DNA from: Stenotrophomonas aracearum
GTDB lineage: Bacteria > Pseudomonadota > Gammaproteobacteria > Xanthomonadales > Xanthomonadaceae
Length of the DNA: 64,000 bases
Assembly (NCBI RefSeq): GCF_031834615.1
Contig: NZ_CP115543.1
Coordinates: 2,429,001 to 2,493,000 of the forward strand
Direction: 5' to 3'
Shown piece after piece: positions 32,686-41,807 of the stretch (the first letter of the stretch is position 1; each line of letters opens with the position of its first letter). Below the pieces are notes generated by a model that saw only the letters and a program-made list of their open reading frames with translations, searched no databases and was not told the DNA's origin. The translations under genes were made by a program, and so were the position numbers.

Positions 32686-34476
32686 ATGCTCGACCGCAGC
32701 CAGGATCTCGAACGCATTGCGTTGATCGAAGCGCTCAATGTGATGGATCCAGCCTTGGGCCGTTCGTTGGACCCGATCACCGAACTGGCGGCATTTACCT
32801 TTGGTACCCCGATTGCGCTGATCTCGATCGTGGACGCCGACTCGCAGCAGTTCATCTCACGGGTCGGGCTGGCACTGGAGCGCACCGACCGCCACCACTC
32901 GATCTGTTCGTGTGCCATCGAATCCAGCTGCATCCTGCAGATCAGCGACCTGCGCGAAGATCCGCGGTTCCGCGACAACCCCATCGTGACCGGTCCCGAG
33001 CGCATGCGCTTCTATGCCGGCGCGCCGCTTGTGACCCGAAGTGGCATCGCCCTAGGGACGCTGTGCCTGATGGACCGCGAACCGCGAGAGCTTTCTGCCA
33101 ACGAACAACGGCAGCTGCAGACGTTGGCACGGATCGTTGTCAACCAGATGGAGCTGACCATGTCTGTCGGACGCCGTGAGCCCATCAGCGGGCTGCCCAA
33201 CCGCCAGCAGTTCCAGGCCGACCTGAGCGTGCTCAGCCGGCGCGACGGCGCCAGCCGCTTCACCGGCGTGCTACTGGATGTGTTCGACCTGCAGAGCGCG
33301 AACGACGCCGGCCAGGCGCTGGGCCTGAAGCCGGTGGAATCCCTGCTGCGGCAGGCCGCGCTGCGGGTGCAGGAAGTGATGAGTGACGATGTGCAGGTCT
33401 ACCACGTAGCCGCTACGCGGTTTGCCTTCGTGCTGCGCGACCATTCGCACGACCAGGTGGAAGCTCTGATGGGCCGCCTGCGCGAGCGCATGCGTCGGCC
33501 CCTGATGGTCGGCAGCATTCCCATGTCGCCGCAGTTCCATGCCGGCGTGTGCGACTTCCACGCCGACCCGGAAGAAGCCGGGGACCTGGTGCGCAAGTGC
33601 ATGGTCGCGCTGAATCACGCGCTGCATGCAGACGCATGTGTGTGCTGGTATTCCGCCGACCGCGACGCGCACCTGCGGCGCCGTTACCGTCTCGCGTCAG
33701 ACGCTGCGCGGGGTCTGGCGCAGGACCAGTTCAGCCTGGTGTACCAACCCCGCTACGACCTTTCCGACGACCAGCCGGTGTCGGCAGAGGCACTACTGCG
33801 CTGGACCCATCCAATGCTGGGGCCGATCAGCCCGGGCGAGTTCATCCCGGTACTTGAATGCACCGCACTGATGCCGCAGCTGAGCCAGTGGGTGATCGAA
33901 CACGCCTTCGCGCAGGCAGCGCGCTGGCAGCAGCAGCTGCCGGGTTTCGCCATGTCGATCAACCTGTCGCCGCGCGATTTCGACAACGAGCAGCTGTGGA
34001 CCGGGATGGCCGAGCGGCTGCGCATGCATGGACTGGCGCCGACGCAGATTGAAGTGGAGATTACCGAAGGCCAGTGGCTGCACAGCCACCCGGCCGCCCT
34101 GCCCCAGCTGCGCGCGATGGCGGCGGCCGGAGTGCGCATCGCCATCGATGACTTCGGCAGCGGCTACAGCAACTTCGGCTACCTGAGCGAAGTGCCGATC
34201 AGTCATATCAAGGTAGACCAGAGCCTGGTCACCGGCCTGGCGCGTTCGCGCACCGCGCGGTTGAAAGTGGAGGCGATCATCAAGCTGGCCCATCAGCTCG
34301 GCTACCGCACGGTGGCGGAAGGCGTGGAGCATGAGGGCGAGCTGTCGTTGCTGCGGCTGTGGGGCTGCAACGAGGCGCAGGGGTACTATCTGGCGCGGCC
34401 GATGAGCGCCGAGGCAGTCACGCAGCTGGTGTTGGCGCATCGTGCAGGGCCGCCGCTTGAGCCGGATGCCGACTAG
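32686..34476 (+). CDS. GAF-GGDEF(degenerate)-EAL cyclic di-GMP phosphodiesterase
   Basis: A 596-residue protein: GAF (about 25-160), a GGDEF-like domain (about 165-315) and EAL (about 335-585). The GGDEF motif is replaced by ATRFAFV, so it should not make cyclic di-GMP; it may bind GTP or act as a regulatory module. The EAL catalytic set looks complete (SAEALLRW, SINLSPRDF, VEITE, IDDFGSGYS, IKVDQSLV, AEGVE), so hydrolysis of cyclic di-GMP to pGpG is predicted. It lies 90 bases after the response regulator gene and may be co-transcribed. Confidence 0.92.
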   Translation: MLDRSQDLERIALIEALNVMDPALGRSLDPITELAAFTFGTPIALISIVDADSQQFISRVGLALERTDRHHSICSCAIESSCILQISDLREDPRFRDNPIVTGPERMRFYAGAPLVTRSGIALGTLCLMDREPRELSANEQRQLQTLARIVVNQMELTMSVGRREPISGLPNRQQFQADLSVLSRRDGASRFTGVLLDVFDLQSANDAGQALGLKPVESLLRQAALRVQEVMSDDVQVYHVAATRFAFVLRDHSHDQVEALMGRLRERMRRPLMVGSIPMSPQFHAGVCDFHADPEEAGDLVRKCMVALNHALHADACVCWYSADRDAHLRRRYRLASDAARGLAQDQFSLVYQPRYDLSDDQPVSAEALLRWTHPMLGPISPGEFIPVLECTALMPQLSQWVIEHAFAQAARWQQQLPGFAMSINLSPRDFDNEQLWTGMAERLRMHGLAPTQIEVEITEGQWLHSHPAALPQLRAMAAAGVRIAIDDFGSGYSNFGYLSEVPISHIKVDQSLVTGLARSRTARLKVEAIIKLAHQLGYRTVAEGVEHEGELSLLRLWGCNEAQGYYLARPMSAEAVTQLVLAHRAGPPLEPDAD

Positions 34477-34535
34477 CGGACCGGTCGTGAGCGGCATCCT
34501 GCGATAATCCGGTTTTCCCCAGCGTGGTGCACCCG

Positions 34536-34766
34536 ATGTCCGACCTCTCCCCCCTGCCCCAGATCGCCCCCGGCCACTACCGCCATTTCAAGGGCGGCGA
34601 GTACGAGGTGATCGACGTGGTCCGCAGCAGCGAGACCCTGGAACCGATGGTGCTGTACCGCGCGTTGTACGGTGAGCACGGCTTGTGGGTGCGCCCGTAT
34701 GAGATGTTCTGCGCGACGGTGGAAGTGGACGGCGTGACCCAGCCGAGGTTCGCCCGCACCGCATGA
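34536..34766 (+). CDS. DUF1653 family protein
   Basis: A 76-residue protein from ATG 34536. It is recognised as DUF1653 by PGHYRHFKGGEYEVIDVVR and LYGEHGLWVRPYEMF. It is a small soluble protein of unknown function, widespread in proteobacteria. The gene is followed at once by a cluster of REP elements. Confidence 0.88.
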   Translation: MSDLSPLPQIAPGHYRHFKGGEYEVIDVVRSSETLEPMVLYRALYGEHGLWVRPYEMFCATVEVDGVTQPRFARTA

Positions 34767-34802
34767 TAGCGCCGCCGGGTACCGGGTGATGGCGATCCCC
34801 CG

Positions 34803-34997
34803 GTAGAGCCACGCCCTGCGTGGCTGGAATTGTGCACAAATCAGGAACGGACGCGTAGCGACACGCCAAGCGTGTCCCACGGAAGCCGTCATCATCCATG
34901 GCAATTCGTTGCCCGTTGCGCGTCCGACGTTCCCACGGACACGCATGGCGTGTCGCTACCGGGATGCCCGGCCTCTCCGGGCAAAGCCCGGCGCTAC
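34803..34997. repeat. Cluster of four GTAG-type REP elements
   Basis: Four units of mixed subtype lie at 34803-34827 (forward, GTAGAGCCACGCC type), 34855-34877 (forward, GTAGCGACACGCC type), 34937-34959 (reversed) and 34977-34997 (reversed, CCGGG type). They separate the signalling block from the T4SS operon and could act as a transcription barrier between converging units. Confidence 0.78.
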
Positions 34998-35009
34998 CGC
35001 GAACGCCTG

Positions 35010-35546
35010 CTAGAACTTCTCAAAGTATGGCTCACTGCAACCCGAGTACTCCAACTTGCAGGTACCACTACCCGCGCGCCTGCAGTCCTCGGTCGCTCGT
35101 TCAGTGGCGGCTTCAATCGTCGCGCCTGTATTCAGCTTCGTCCCGAGCCCCTTGTCAGCAGCCACTGCGGCGACGCACTGGTTCTTGTAGGTCAAGCCCA
35201 CTTTGCAGTCAGTGGCACCCCATTTGGAACACCGCTCGAGCGATTCCCGAGCAGCTTCATTCTTTGATAGCTTGCCCTTTGAAACGCCAGCGTCTCCTCC
35301 CGCTGAGGTTGCGATAGCTCCCCATGTCTTGATCCAGCGCCCCGTCGGAACGGGAGACTGACTGTCTCCTCCAGACGCCGGCACCGGAGCACACCCACCG
35401 GCGCCTTGACCTCCGATGGGGTACTGACCGGGTGGACACCTACCTTCCGCAAGCGAAGTGAATGGAAGGGCACAGAGTCCGAACATGGCAGCGATGCACC
35501 AAAACAGCAATGAGCTCGTGTTTTCGCTACAAAACTTCCGCGTCAT
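35010..35546 (-). CDS. Secreted DUF4189 protein at the end of the T4SS operon
   Basis: A 178-residue protein with a signal peptide (MTRKFCSENTSSLLFWCIAA...) and a DUF4189 domain (about 75-170, from TWGAIATS through CKVGLTYKNQCVA). Several paired cysteines suggest a disulphide-stabilised periplasmic fold. The start at 35546 has GAGGTGA upstream. It lies 22 bases downstream of virB6, so it is the last gene of the vir operon. In Xanthomonas the corresponding place holds effector/immunity genes, so an envelope protein that protects the producer is an attractive but unproven idea. Confidence 0.8.
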   Translation of the reverse strand: MTRKFCSENTSSLLFWCIAAMFGLCALPFTSLAEGRCPPGQYPIGGQGAGGCAPVPASGGDSQSPVPTGRWIKTWGAIATSAGGDAGVSKGKLSKNEAARESLERCSKWGATDCKVGLTYKNQCVAAVAADKGLGTKLNTGATIEAATERATEDCRRAGSGTCKLEYSGCSEPYFEKF

Positions 35547-35568
35547 CGTTTCACCTCGAAATCCATCG

Positions 35569-36696
35569 TCATCCAGCGAGTCCACGCTGACCGGTCGGGG
35601 GCGCGGAAGGCGCGTCGCCCGTGTTGTAGCGAGATACGTCATTCACCGGCACTGCGGTACTGGTATCCGCGCGCTGCGGTGCCGGCGGCGTATACGACCC
35701 CGGCGGCTGGCCTTGCGGACCAGCAGCTGCCGAGCCGCCTATTTGGGAATATGCCATGAAGGTGCCCAAGGTCCCTTGGAAGAAGAACGCGGCCATTGGG
35801 GGGGCGGTCAGGATCAGCGTGGTGAGGATCAGGCCCATGCCGCCCTGCTGCATGGCTTGGCTGGTCATGCCGTCGCTCATCGCGTCCTTCAGGAAGAAGC
35901 TGTTGATCAGCGACGAGGTCCAGAACGCGGCGGAGACGCGGATCACCATGTCCAATGCGATGGAAACCATCGCCGACAGCACGGCCATGGAGAACATGGT
36001 GCCTATGCCGTAGAACAACCACTTCTGGAACAGCTGCTTGGTCTGGTCGAACAGCAGGCACAGGATGAATAGTGGGCCGAAGCCAATGAACAGCGCGATG
36101 GCGACCTGGTACAGCAGCAGCATGGCCCCTGCAGTAACCGCCGGCCCACCAGTACCGATGCCGATGAACCACATGGCGCGGGTCTTTTCCTGCTGCAGCC
36201 CGCCATCATCCAGCACCTTGATCGCATCGATGCTTGACAGCGCCACCTGCATCCAGGCCAGGCTCTTGTCGATCTGGTCCTCCGCAGTGCCACTCTCCCC
36301 CGTCACCACGCGGGTGATCAGGCCACCCACGTCCCTGGTCAGGAAGTCGCTGACGCTGGTCCCGAACATGGCCATGGTGGTGGCTACGCTGATGATCAGC
36401 GCCGCGCGGGCCATGTTGGTGACCAGCGCCATCATCGAATCCCGGCTCTGTCCGGTAATGATGCGGTAGCCCTGCACCAGCACCCACAGGGTCATCAGGA
36501 CCAGGGCGATGCCGCCGACCCAGGCCATCATCCGGCCCATCATTTCGATGCCGAAGTCGTTGATGCGCGCGCGAAGGTAATCCAGGATCAGCTTGAAGAA
36601 GACGAAGTCGCCGATCGACTGGACACGCACCGCGTAGCCAAGCAGATCCTGCAAGCCGCCTGAGAAATCAAAATTGAAAATCGACCTGATCGACAT
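35569..36696 (-). CDS. virB6: T4SS inner-membrane protein VirB6
   Basis: A 375-residue polytopic protein with about six membrane segments (for example GGIALVLMTLWVLVQGY and VAIALFIGFGPLFILCLLF). It is the inner-membrane channel subunit of the T4SS. The Trp and the helical core around the LFDQTKQLFQKWLFYG segment fit the family. The C-terminal 50 residues are Pro/Gly-rich and likely cytoplasmic or periplasmic tail. ATG 36696 is chosen over GTG 36702 because AAGGGA is 8 bases upstream of the ATG. Confidence 0.92.
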   Translation of the reverse strand: MSIRSIFNFDFSGGLQDLLGYAVRVQSIGDFVFFKLILDYLRARINDFGIEMMGRMMAWVGGIALVLMTLWVLVQGYRIITGQSRDSMMALVTNMARAALIISVATTMAMFGTSVSDFLTRDVGGLITRVVTGESGTAEDQIDKSLAWMQVALSSIDAIKVLDDGGLQQEKTRAMWFIGIGTGGPAVTAGAMLLLYQVAIALFIGFGPLFILCLLFDQTKQLFQKWLFYGIGTMFSMAVLSAMVSIALDMVIRVSAAFWTSSLINSFFLKDAMSDGMTSQAMQQGGMGLILTTLILTAPPMAAFFFQGTLGTFMAYSQIGGSAAAGPQGQPPGSYTPPAPQRADTSTAVPVNDVSRYNTGDAPSAPPTGQRGLAG

Positions 36697-36739
36697 TTCC
36701 ACAATCCCTTGATGATGCTGCTACTGCGTTCGGCCGTGA

Positions 36740-37561
36740 TTACTTGACGCTGAGCGCGCCCTTCAGCGCAGCCGTCTTGACCAGGTCGCCGATGATGTTC
36801 TTGGTGGTGTCGCCCTTGAGCGCGTTCTGCGCCACCACCTTCTGGTTGGCCTCCATCACTTCGATGTAGGCGTCGTAGGAGCGCATGCGCGACTGCCAGA
36901 TCTGTGACTGCACGGCCAGGTCATTGGCCATGCGCAGCGCTTCGCTGTCGGTGCCCTGCACATTGCCCTGGCTGTTGCTGAAGATGCGCAGATTGAAGAT
37001 CCGGGTCAGCGAGGACTGCATCAGCGGGACCGACTCGGTCATGAAGCGCACCGCCTCGTTGTACTTGCGGTTCTGCATCATGCGGATGTTCACGCAGATC
37101 TGGGTCTGCTGTTCCTTGAAGTCGGCCTGCGGGTTGAACACGAAGGTCTTGAACAACCCCATCGGGCTCAGATCGGTGCCCCCGCCGCAACTCTGCGAAA
37201 CAAGGTAGTTCTCGGAGACCGGGGTGAGCGTGATCCCCTGCGGCATGCCGAAGTCATTCAGCACCGCCTGCACCTGTACCAGCGCCTGCGCATACTGCTC
37301 CAGGGTTCGGATCCAGCGGGTGCGCTGCTCCACGTACTCGGCCGCGTCCTGCGCCTTGGAGGCATACGCCGTGATCTCCGCCTTGTAGGTGTTGATCTGG
37401 TTCATGATCTGCTGGTACACGCTGGGGCCCACTTCGACCACCGGCATGGTGTAGGCCGGCGCCGGGGCGTTGCACATCAGCACGGTCACCAGAGAGAGTG
37501 CCGCCAGGCGGTAGCTGAAATGGCGGCGACGGGTCTTGTTATCGTTCATGGCGTTGTCCAT
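36740..37561 (-). CDS. virB5: VirB5-like T4SS minor pilin
   Basis: A 273-residue secreted protein with a signal peptide (hydrophobic LAALSLVTVLMCNAPAPAYT). The mature part starts MPVVEVGPSVYQQI and is mostly helical and coiled, as in VirB5/TrbJ proteins that cap the pilus. It sits between virB4 and virB6, the usual virB5 position. The assignment rests on position, signal peptide and helical pattern more than on a sharp motif. GGAG about 6 bases upstream supports the ATG at 37561; ATG 37549 is possible. Confidence 0.7.
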   Translation of the reverse strand: MDNAMNDNKTRRRHFSYRLAALSLVTVLMCNAPAPAYTMPVVEVGPSVYQQIMNQINTYKAEITAYASKAQDAAEYVEQRTRWIRTLEQYAQALVQVQAVLNDFGMPQGITLTPVSENYLVSQSCGGGTDLSPMGLFKTFVFNPQADFKEQQTQICVNIRMMQNRKYNEAVRFMTESVPLMQSSLTRIFNLRIFSNSQGNVQGTDSEALRMANDLAVQSQIWQSRMRSYDAYIEVMEANQKVVAQNALKGDTTKNIIGDLVKTAALKGALSVK

Positions 37562-37577
37562 AAGGGTCTCCATCGAA

Positions 37578-40025
37578 TCAGGCAACAGCGTCCTGGCGGG
37601 TTCCGGCGGGCTTTCCCGAGCCCTTGCGCTTGCTGTAGAACTCACTGAGCCACTGGTCCGGTGTGAGGTCGGCCTGCGCGACCTTCTCGCGCCGGGCGGC
37701 GTCGAGCAGGACGCGATGCATCACGTCGATATTGTCGGTGGAGGCCGAAATCACCGACAGGATGTCGTCCATGCCGCGCAGGTTGAGCTGGCATACGCTG
37801 GCCGCGTGGCCCTGCTTGACCAGGAAGCAGCGCGACCGCTCGTCCAGCGCGGTGACCACCTTGAACTCGCTCTCGGTCAGCTTCAGGCCGTCGATGTAGT
37901 CCGAGCGGCTGGCATTGGGGTTGGGCAGCAGGATCAGGGTGGCGGTCTGCTCGATCAAGGCGGCGGCAATGTCGCTCTTCAGCGCATCTTCCGGGCTCTG
38001 GGTCGCGAAGATGCCCATGCCGTTCTGCTTACGGATGGTCTTCTGCTTGTTCTTGGCGAATTCCTTCAGGCCGCCCTCGCCGTCCAGGATCTTCCAGAAC
38101 TCGTCCATCACGTAGATCAGCGGGCGGCCGTCGATCAGCGATTCCAAGCGGTGCAGCAGGTAATTGATGACCGGCACGCGCACTTCGGGGTTGTCGATGA
38201 TGTCGGTGTAGTCGAAGCCGATGATGTTGGCCCGGCTCAGGTCCACCGTGTCCACCGGATTGTCGAACACCCAGCCCAGCGAGTTGCCCGAGGTCCACTT
38301 GCGCAGGCGCGCATACAGGCCGTCGTCGCCCATGTTGGGCAGGCTCTTCTGGAAGTTGGTCATGCTGCGCAGGTGCATGGGGGTGTCGAGCATGTTCTCG
38401 ACGGCGCGGAAGATGTCCTCTTCCTCGCGGGCGCTGTATTCGTGCTTGTTGGCCAACACCTTGACCAGGTCGGCCAGGAACTGCACGTTGGCTTCGTTGT
38501 TCTCGCACTGGAACGGGTTGAAGCCGGTGGCCTGGCCGTTCTCCAGCGCCAGGTAGTTGCCGCCGCAGGCGCGCACGAAGATCTCCGCGCCACGGTCCTT
38601 GTCGAAGAAGAAGATGGTCGGCGACGGGTCGTACTTCTGCACCTGGCTGAGCAGGAAGTTGATCAGGGCCGTCTTGCCGGTACCGGACTTGCCGATCACC
38701 ATGGTGTTGGCAATGGCCTTCTCACCCAGCGAGTTCTCGGATGGGTGGGTGGCGTGGAAATTGAAGTAATACGGCTGCCCGTTCGTAGTCTGCAGCGTGG
38801 TCACGCAGTCGCCCCACGGGTTGTTGTGCTGCTTGCCGGTGGCGAAGTTGTGCAGCGGCGACAGGCCGAGGAAGTTCAACGAGCTGATGTTGGCCAGGCG
38901 GGTGCGGTAGCGCCAGTTGGCCGGGAACTGCGAGTAGAACGAGGCGGTGACCGCCAGGTCCTCCTTGGTCGACACGAACCCGGCGTTGGAGAGCTCGGCG
39001 CGGGTGGTGGCGATGTTCTGCGAGAGCTTCTCCTGGCTGTCGGCGTAGACGGCCATGATGAAGTGGTACTCGCCCAGCACGAAATTCCCCGAGGAGAGCT
39101 GGTCCATCGCCTGGTCCAGTTCGACGATCTGGCTGACCGCCTTGTCGCCGGATGAGATCATCATGCCCTTGGTGCGGTCCAGCACCTTGAGCGCATCCTG
39201 GCGGCCCATCGGGCTGAAGGAGTGGGTGATGACATACTCGAAGTCCAGGTACTTCAGGCCATTCAACACGCCGGGATAGGTGCCTTCGGCGTATTCCTTG
39301 ATGTTGAGGATGGCGCCGAAGTGGTTCACGCCGTTGGGCGTGTTGATCACGAAGTCGCCGGTCTTGGACGAGAACATGTGCCGGCTGATCGGCAGGTAGT
39401 CCTTGACCGGGGCCGACAGCACCGGCACCGGCTCGTCTACCCGGTTGAGCAGGTAGCCGAAGAACTCCAGGGTCTCGGAGAACACCCTGCCGTTCCTGGC
39501 TTCGTACATGCCCATGCGGTACGGCGAGTAGTCACGGATCACCGCTTCCACGTTGCCGGCCATCTCCAGCAGCTTGGCCACCGCCTGGTCCTGCTCGGCC
39601 TGCAGCTGGGTGATGCTGGAGGACTTGTCCATGAAGCGCTTACCGGCCACCACCGGCCGGTAGATCATCGTGAGGTACAGCTCGTTCTGCATGATCCGCT
39701 GCGAGCCGAGCATGCCCATGTACTGGTCGGAGACGTCCTGGTTGAAGCGCTGGCCGAACGTGCTGCTGCCCTTGAGCTGGCGGCGACGGCGGATGTCATG
39801 CACCCAGAACGCCACGTTGACGAAGTCCGGCGCCCGCAGCGTCTGCAGCAGGCGGTTGAAGGTGTTGTGCCGGTGTTCCAGCTCCCAGTCCTCGCGCCCC
39901 ACGAACGGCAGGCCTTCCAGGTGCCAGGTCAGCAGGAAGTCTCCGCCCGTGGTCTTCACGACCGTCGGCGCCACATGGGACGACAGGGGGATGAATTCGC
40001 TGATCGAGGTGTCGGGACTGAACAT
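37578..40025 (-). CDS. virB4: T4SS ATPase VirB4
   Basis: An 815-residue ATPase that energises T4SS assembly and transfer. Walker A is VIGKSGTGKTALINF (about 455) and Walker B is LIYVMDEFWKIL (about 640). The N-terminal half (MFSPDTSISEFIPL...) is the CagE/TrbE-type domain that contacts VirB3 and VirB10. The start at 40025 is used because longer frames upstream lack a ribosome site and the typical VirB4 N-terminus begins here. Confidence 0.95.
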   Translation of the reverse strand: MFSPDTSISEFIPLSSHVAPTVVKTTGGDFLLTWHLEGLPFVGREDWELEHRHNTFNRLLQTLRAPDFVNVAFWVHDIRRRRQLKGSSTFGQRFNQDVSDQYMGMLGSQRIMQNELYLTMIYRPVVAGKRFMDKSSSITQLQAEQDQAVAKLLEMAGNVEAVIRDYSPYRMGMYEARNGRVFSETLEFFGYLLNRVDEPVPVLSAPVKDYLPISRHMFSSKTGDFVINTPNGVNHFGAILNIKEYAEGTYPGVLNGLKYLDFEYVITHSFSPMGRQDALKVLDRTKGMMISSGDKAVSQIVELDQAMDQLSSGNFVLGEYHFIMAVYADSQEKLSQNIATTRAELSNAGFVSTKEDLAVTASFYSQFPANWRYRTRLANISSLNFLGLSPLHNFATGKQHNNPWGDCVTTLQTTNGQPYYFNFHATHPSENSLGEKAIANTMVIGKSGTGKTALINFLLSQVQKYDPSPTIFFFDKDRGAEIFVRACGGNYLALENGQATGFNPFQCENNEANVQFLADLVKVLANKHEYSAREEEDIFRAVENMLDTPMHLRSMTNFQKSLPNMGDDGLYARLRKWTSGNSLGWVFDNPVDTVDLSRANIIGFDYTDIIDNPEVRVPVINYLLHRLESLIDGRPLIYVMDEFWKILDGEGGLKEFAKNKQKTIRKQNGMGIFATQSPEDALKSDIAAALIEQTATLILLPNPNASRSDYIDGLKLTESEFKVVTALDERSRCFLVKQGHAASVCQLNLRGMDDILSVISASTDNIDVMHRVLLDAARREKVAQADLTPDQWLSEFYSKRKGSGKPAGTRQDAVA

Positions 40026-40114
40026 GACCGGTTCCAATGGATGCTGCGGGGATGACACGGGTCCTGCACCGGGCAGGCGACGGGGCCGCCTGCCCGGGGT
40101 ACTGCATGCCGTCG

Positions 40115-40423
40115 TCAGGCCGACGGCGGTGGCTTGTCGCGGTAATGGTTGGGCGTGAACACCCACATGCCGCCGTGCTGTTCCAGGTTGCGTGCGCGGA
40201 ACTTGAACTGCAGGCGCAGACCGATCAGGCGGAAGATCATTTCATCGCGCTTGGCCATCTGCCGGAGGATGAAGATGGCGATCGGAATGGTGACCAGCAG
40301 CCGCATGTCGATGTACATGCTCAGCAGCAACAAGCCGCCCGCGACCAGGAAGAACGGGACGTACGGGACGCCCAGGAACATCGCCGGTCGGGTGCAGCCG
40401 CGGAACAGGACGTTCTTATGCAC
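40115..40423 (-). CDS. virB3: T4SS inner-membrane protein VirB3
   Basis: A 102-residue protein with an N-terminal hydrophobic hairpin (GVPYVPFFLVAGGLLLL and LLVTIPIAIFIL) and the family start MHKNVLFRGCTRPAMFLGVP. It works with VirB4 at the inner membrane. It overlaps virB2 by 8 bases. Confidence 0.93.
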   Translation of the reverse strand: MHKNVLFRGCTRPAMFLGVPYVPFFLVAGGLLLLSMYIDMRLLVTIPIAIFILRQMAKRDEMIFRLIGLRLQFKFRARNLEQHGGMWVFTPNHYRDKPPPSA

Positions 40424-40814
40424 GGTAGTACTGGACGACGTTCATGATCGAGGTGACGGTGGTCTGGCAGGAGCTGGCATTGCCGTCGCCCAGCAGCATC
40501 TTGGCGATCTGGCCAGCCGCACCGATCAGCAGGCCGCCGATCAGGATCGGGGCCACGTCGCCGATGCGCTTGTGGGCGAAGGCGATCTGGTAACCGGCAA
40601 AGATCACCGCGATGGTGACCACCGCGATCGAGGCGATGTTGAGCAGGCCATTGATGTTGGAGAAGAAGCCGCAGACCTTGGTGTCGGTGCCGCCGAAGTT
40701 GGTGGCCTGGGCGAACACGTCCGGCACGAAGACGGCGGTGGCGAAGGCGACGGCCATCAGGGCGGTCTTCAGCGAGCGCTGGGCGTGGACGATGTCGAGG
40801 TGGGTACGCTTCAT
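40416..40814 (-). CDS. virB2: T4SS major pilin VirB2
   Basis: A 132-residue prepilin with a long signal-like N-terminus (cleavage probably after DVFAQA) and two hydrophobic segments in the mature part (IASIAVVTIAVIFAGYQIAFA and APILIGGLLIGAAGQIA) joined by the basic HKRIGD loop, the VirB2/TrbC layout. It forms the T4SS pilus and is processed before assembly. ATG 40814 is used; a longer frame from 40844 lacks a good site. Confidence 0.92.
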   Translation of the reverse strand: MKRTHLDIVHAQRSLKTALMAVAFATAVFVPDVFAQATNFGGTDTKVCGFFSNINGLLNIASIAVVTIAVIFAGYQIAFAHKRIGDVAPILIGGLLIGAAGQIAKMLLGDGNASSCQTTVTSIMNVVQYYRA

Positions 40815-40859
40815 TGTGGATTTTCCTTGTTGAGGGTCAGACACGACTGGATCGTTCCT

Positions 40860-41807
40860 TCAGAACACGAAGGCGGCATCCCCGGCGGGGACGTTCTGTA
40901 CCGGCATCGCCTGTGCAGGCAGGGCCTGCGTCGGCAATGCCACCGGTGCGTTGCGCTCGCTCCACGGGCGCACCACCACCGGGCCGGCGGTGTTCTGCGG
41001 CAGCTGCTGGGCAGGCACGGGAGGGAGCGCGATGGGTTCCGGCGCGGCAGCGGGCGCTGGCTGTTGCGGCATCGCCCGTTCCACCGCGCCCATCACCACC
41101 CGTGACAAGGCCGCGTCGGCGGTGCGGAGCACGTCGCGGCGCACCATGGCGCCGATGGAGGGATACACCTCGTAGGCACGGGCCGGGTCGACCGGCACGG
41201 CGGCCTGGGCATACGCGGGCGCCGCGGCCTGCATGCCCTGCACGCGCGCGCCGACCACGCCCTGCGGCTGCCCGCTGAGCTGCGGATGGTGGGCCACGTC
41301 GACGACGCGACGCTCGGCGCGGCTGACCACGTCGATCGGCACCGCGCCGTTGGCGGCCACCATGCTGCCGCGTTGCCGGGCGATGGACGCGAACACCTTC
41401 TGCACGTAGCCGTGGCGGAAGCCGGTGGTGAAGTTGCCCGAGTAGTAGCAGCTGAACGACTTGCCCCAGTCGTTGCCCGAGCGCCCATAGCACTCGGCCA
41501 GGATGCGCGAGGCGGCCTGCAGGTTCGGGCACTGCTGGAAGGCCTTTTCGTACGAATCGAGCCCGTACTTGACCAGGTTGTAGCGGTTGACCTGGGCCAG
41601 CCCGACCGAGAAGTTGTAGCCCTTCTCTTCCAGCATGCGCACGGTGGCCAGCGCCTCGTCCAGCTGCCTGGGCTGGCGTACCAACGCGCCACCGACCACG
41701 CCGATGGCGTAGGGGTTGCGCGAGGATTCGACGTTGATCACGTGCTGCATCACGTCCATGGACACCGCCATTTCCGGGCAGGCCATCATTTCCAGTCCAG
41801 GCAGCAT
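40860..41807 (-). CDS. virB1: T4SS lytic transglycosylase VirB1
   Basis: A 315-residue SLT-type enzyme that locally opens peptidoglycan for the secretion channel. The catalytic Glu is in MQHVINVESSRNPYA (about 27), and the later VGLAQVNRYN motif matches the lysozyme-like fold. The C-terminal half is Ala/Pro/Gln-rich. No classical signal peptide is visible, as in several VirB1 proteins of this subfamily. The start codon overlaps the virB11 stop (TGATG). Confidence 0.9.
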   Translation of the reverse strand: MLPGLEMMACPEMAVSMDVMQHVINVESSRNPYAIGVVGGALVRQPRQLDEALATVRMLEEKGYNFSVGLAQVNRYNLVKYGLDSYEKAFQQCPNLQAASRILAECYGRSGNDWGKSFSCYYSGNFTTGFRHGYVQKVFASIARQRGSMVAANGAVPIDVVSRAERRVVDVAHHPQLSGQPQGVVGARVQGMQAAAPAYAQAAVPVDPARAYEVYPSIGAMVRRDVLRTADAALSRVVMGAVERAMPQQPAPAAAPEPIALPPVPAQQLPQNTAGPVVVRPWSERNAPVALPTQALPAQAMPVQNVPAGDAAFVF

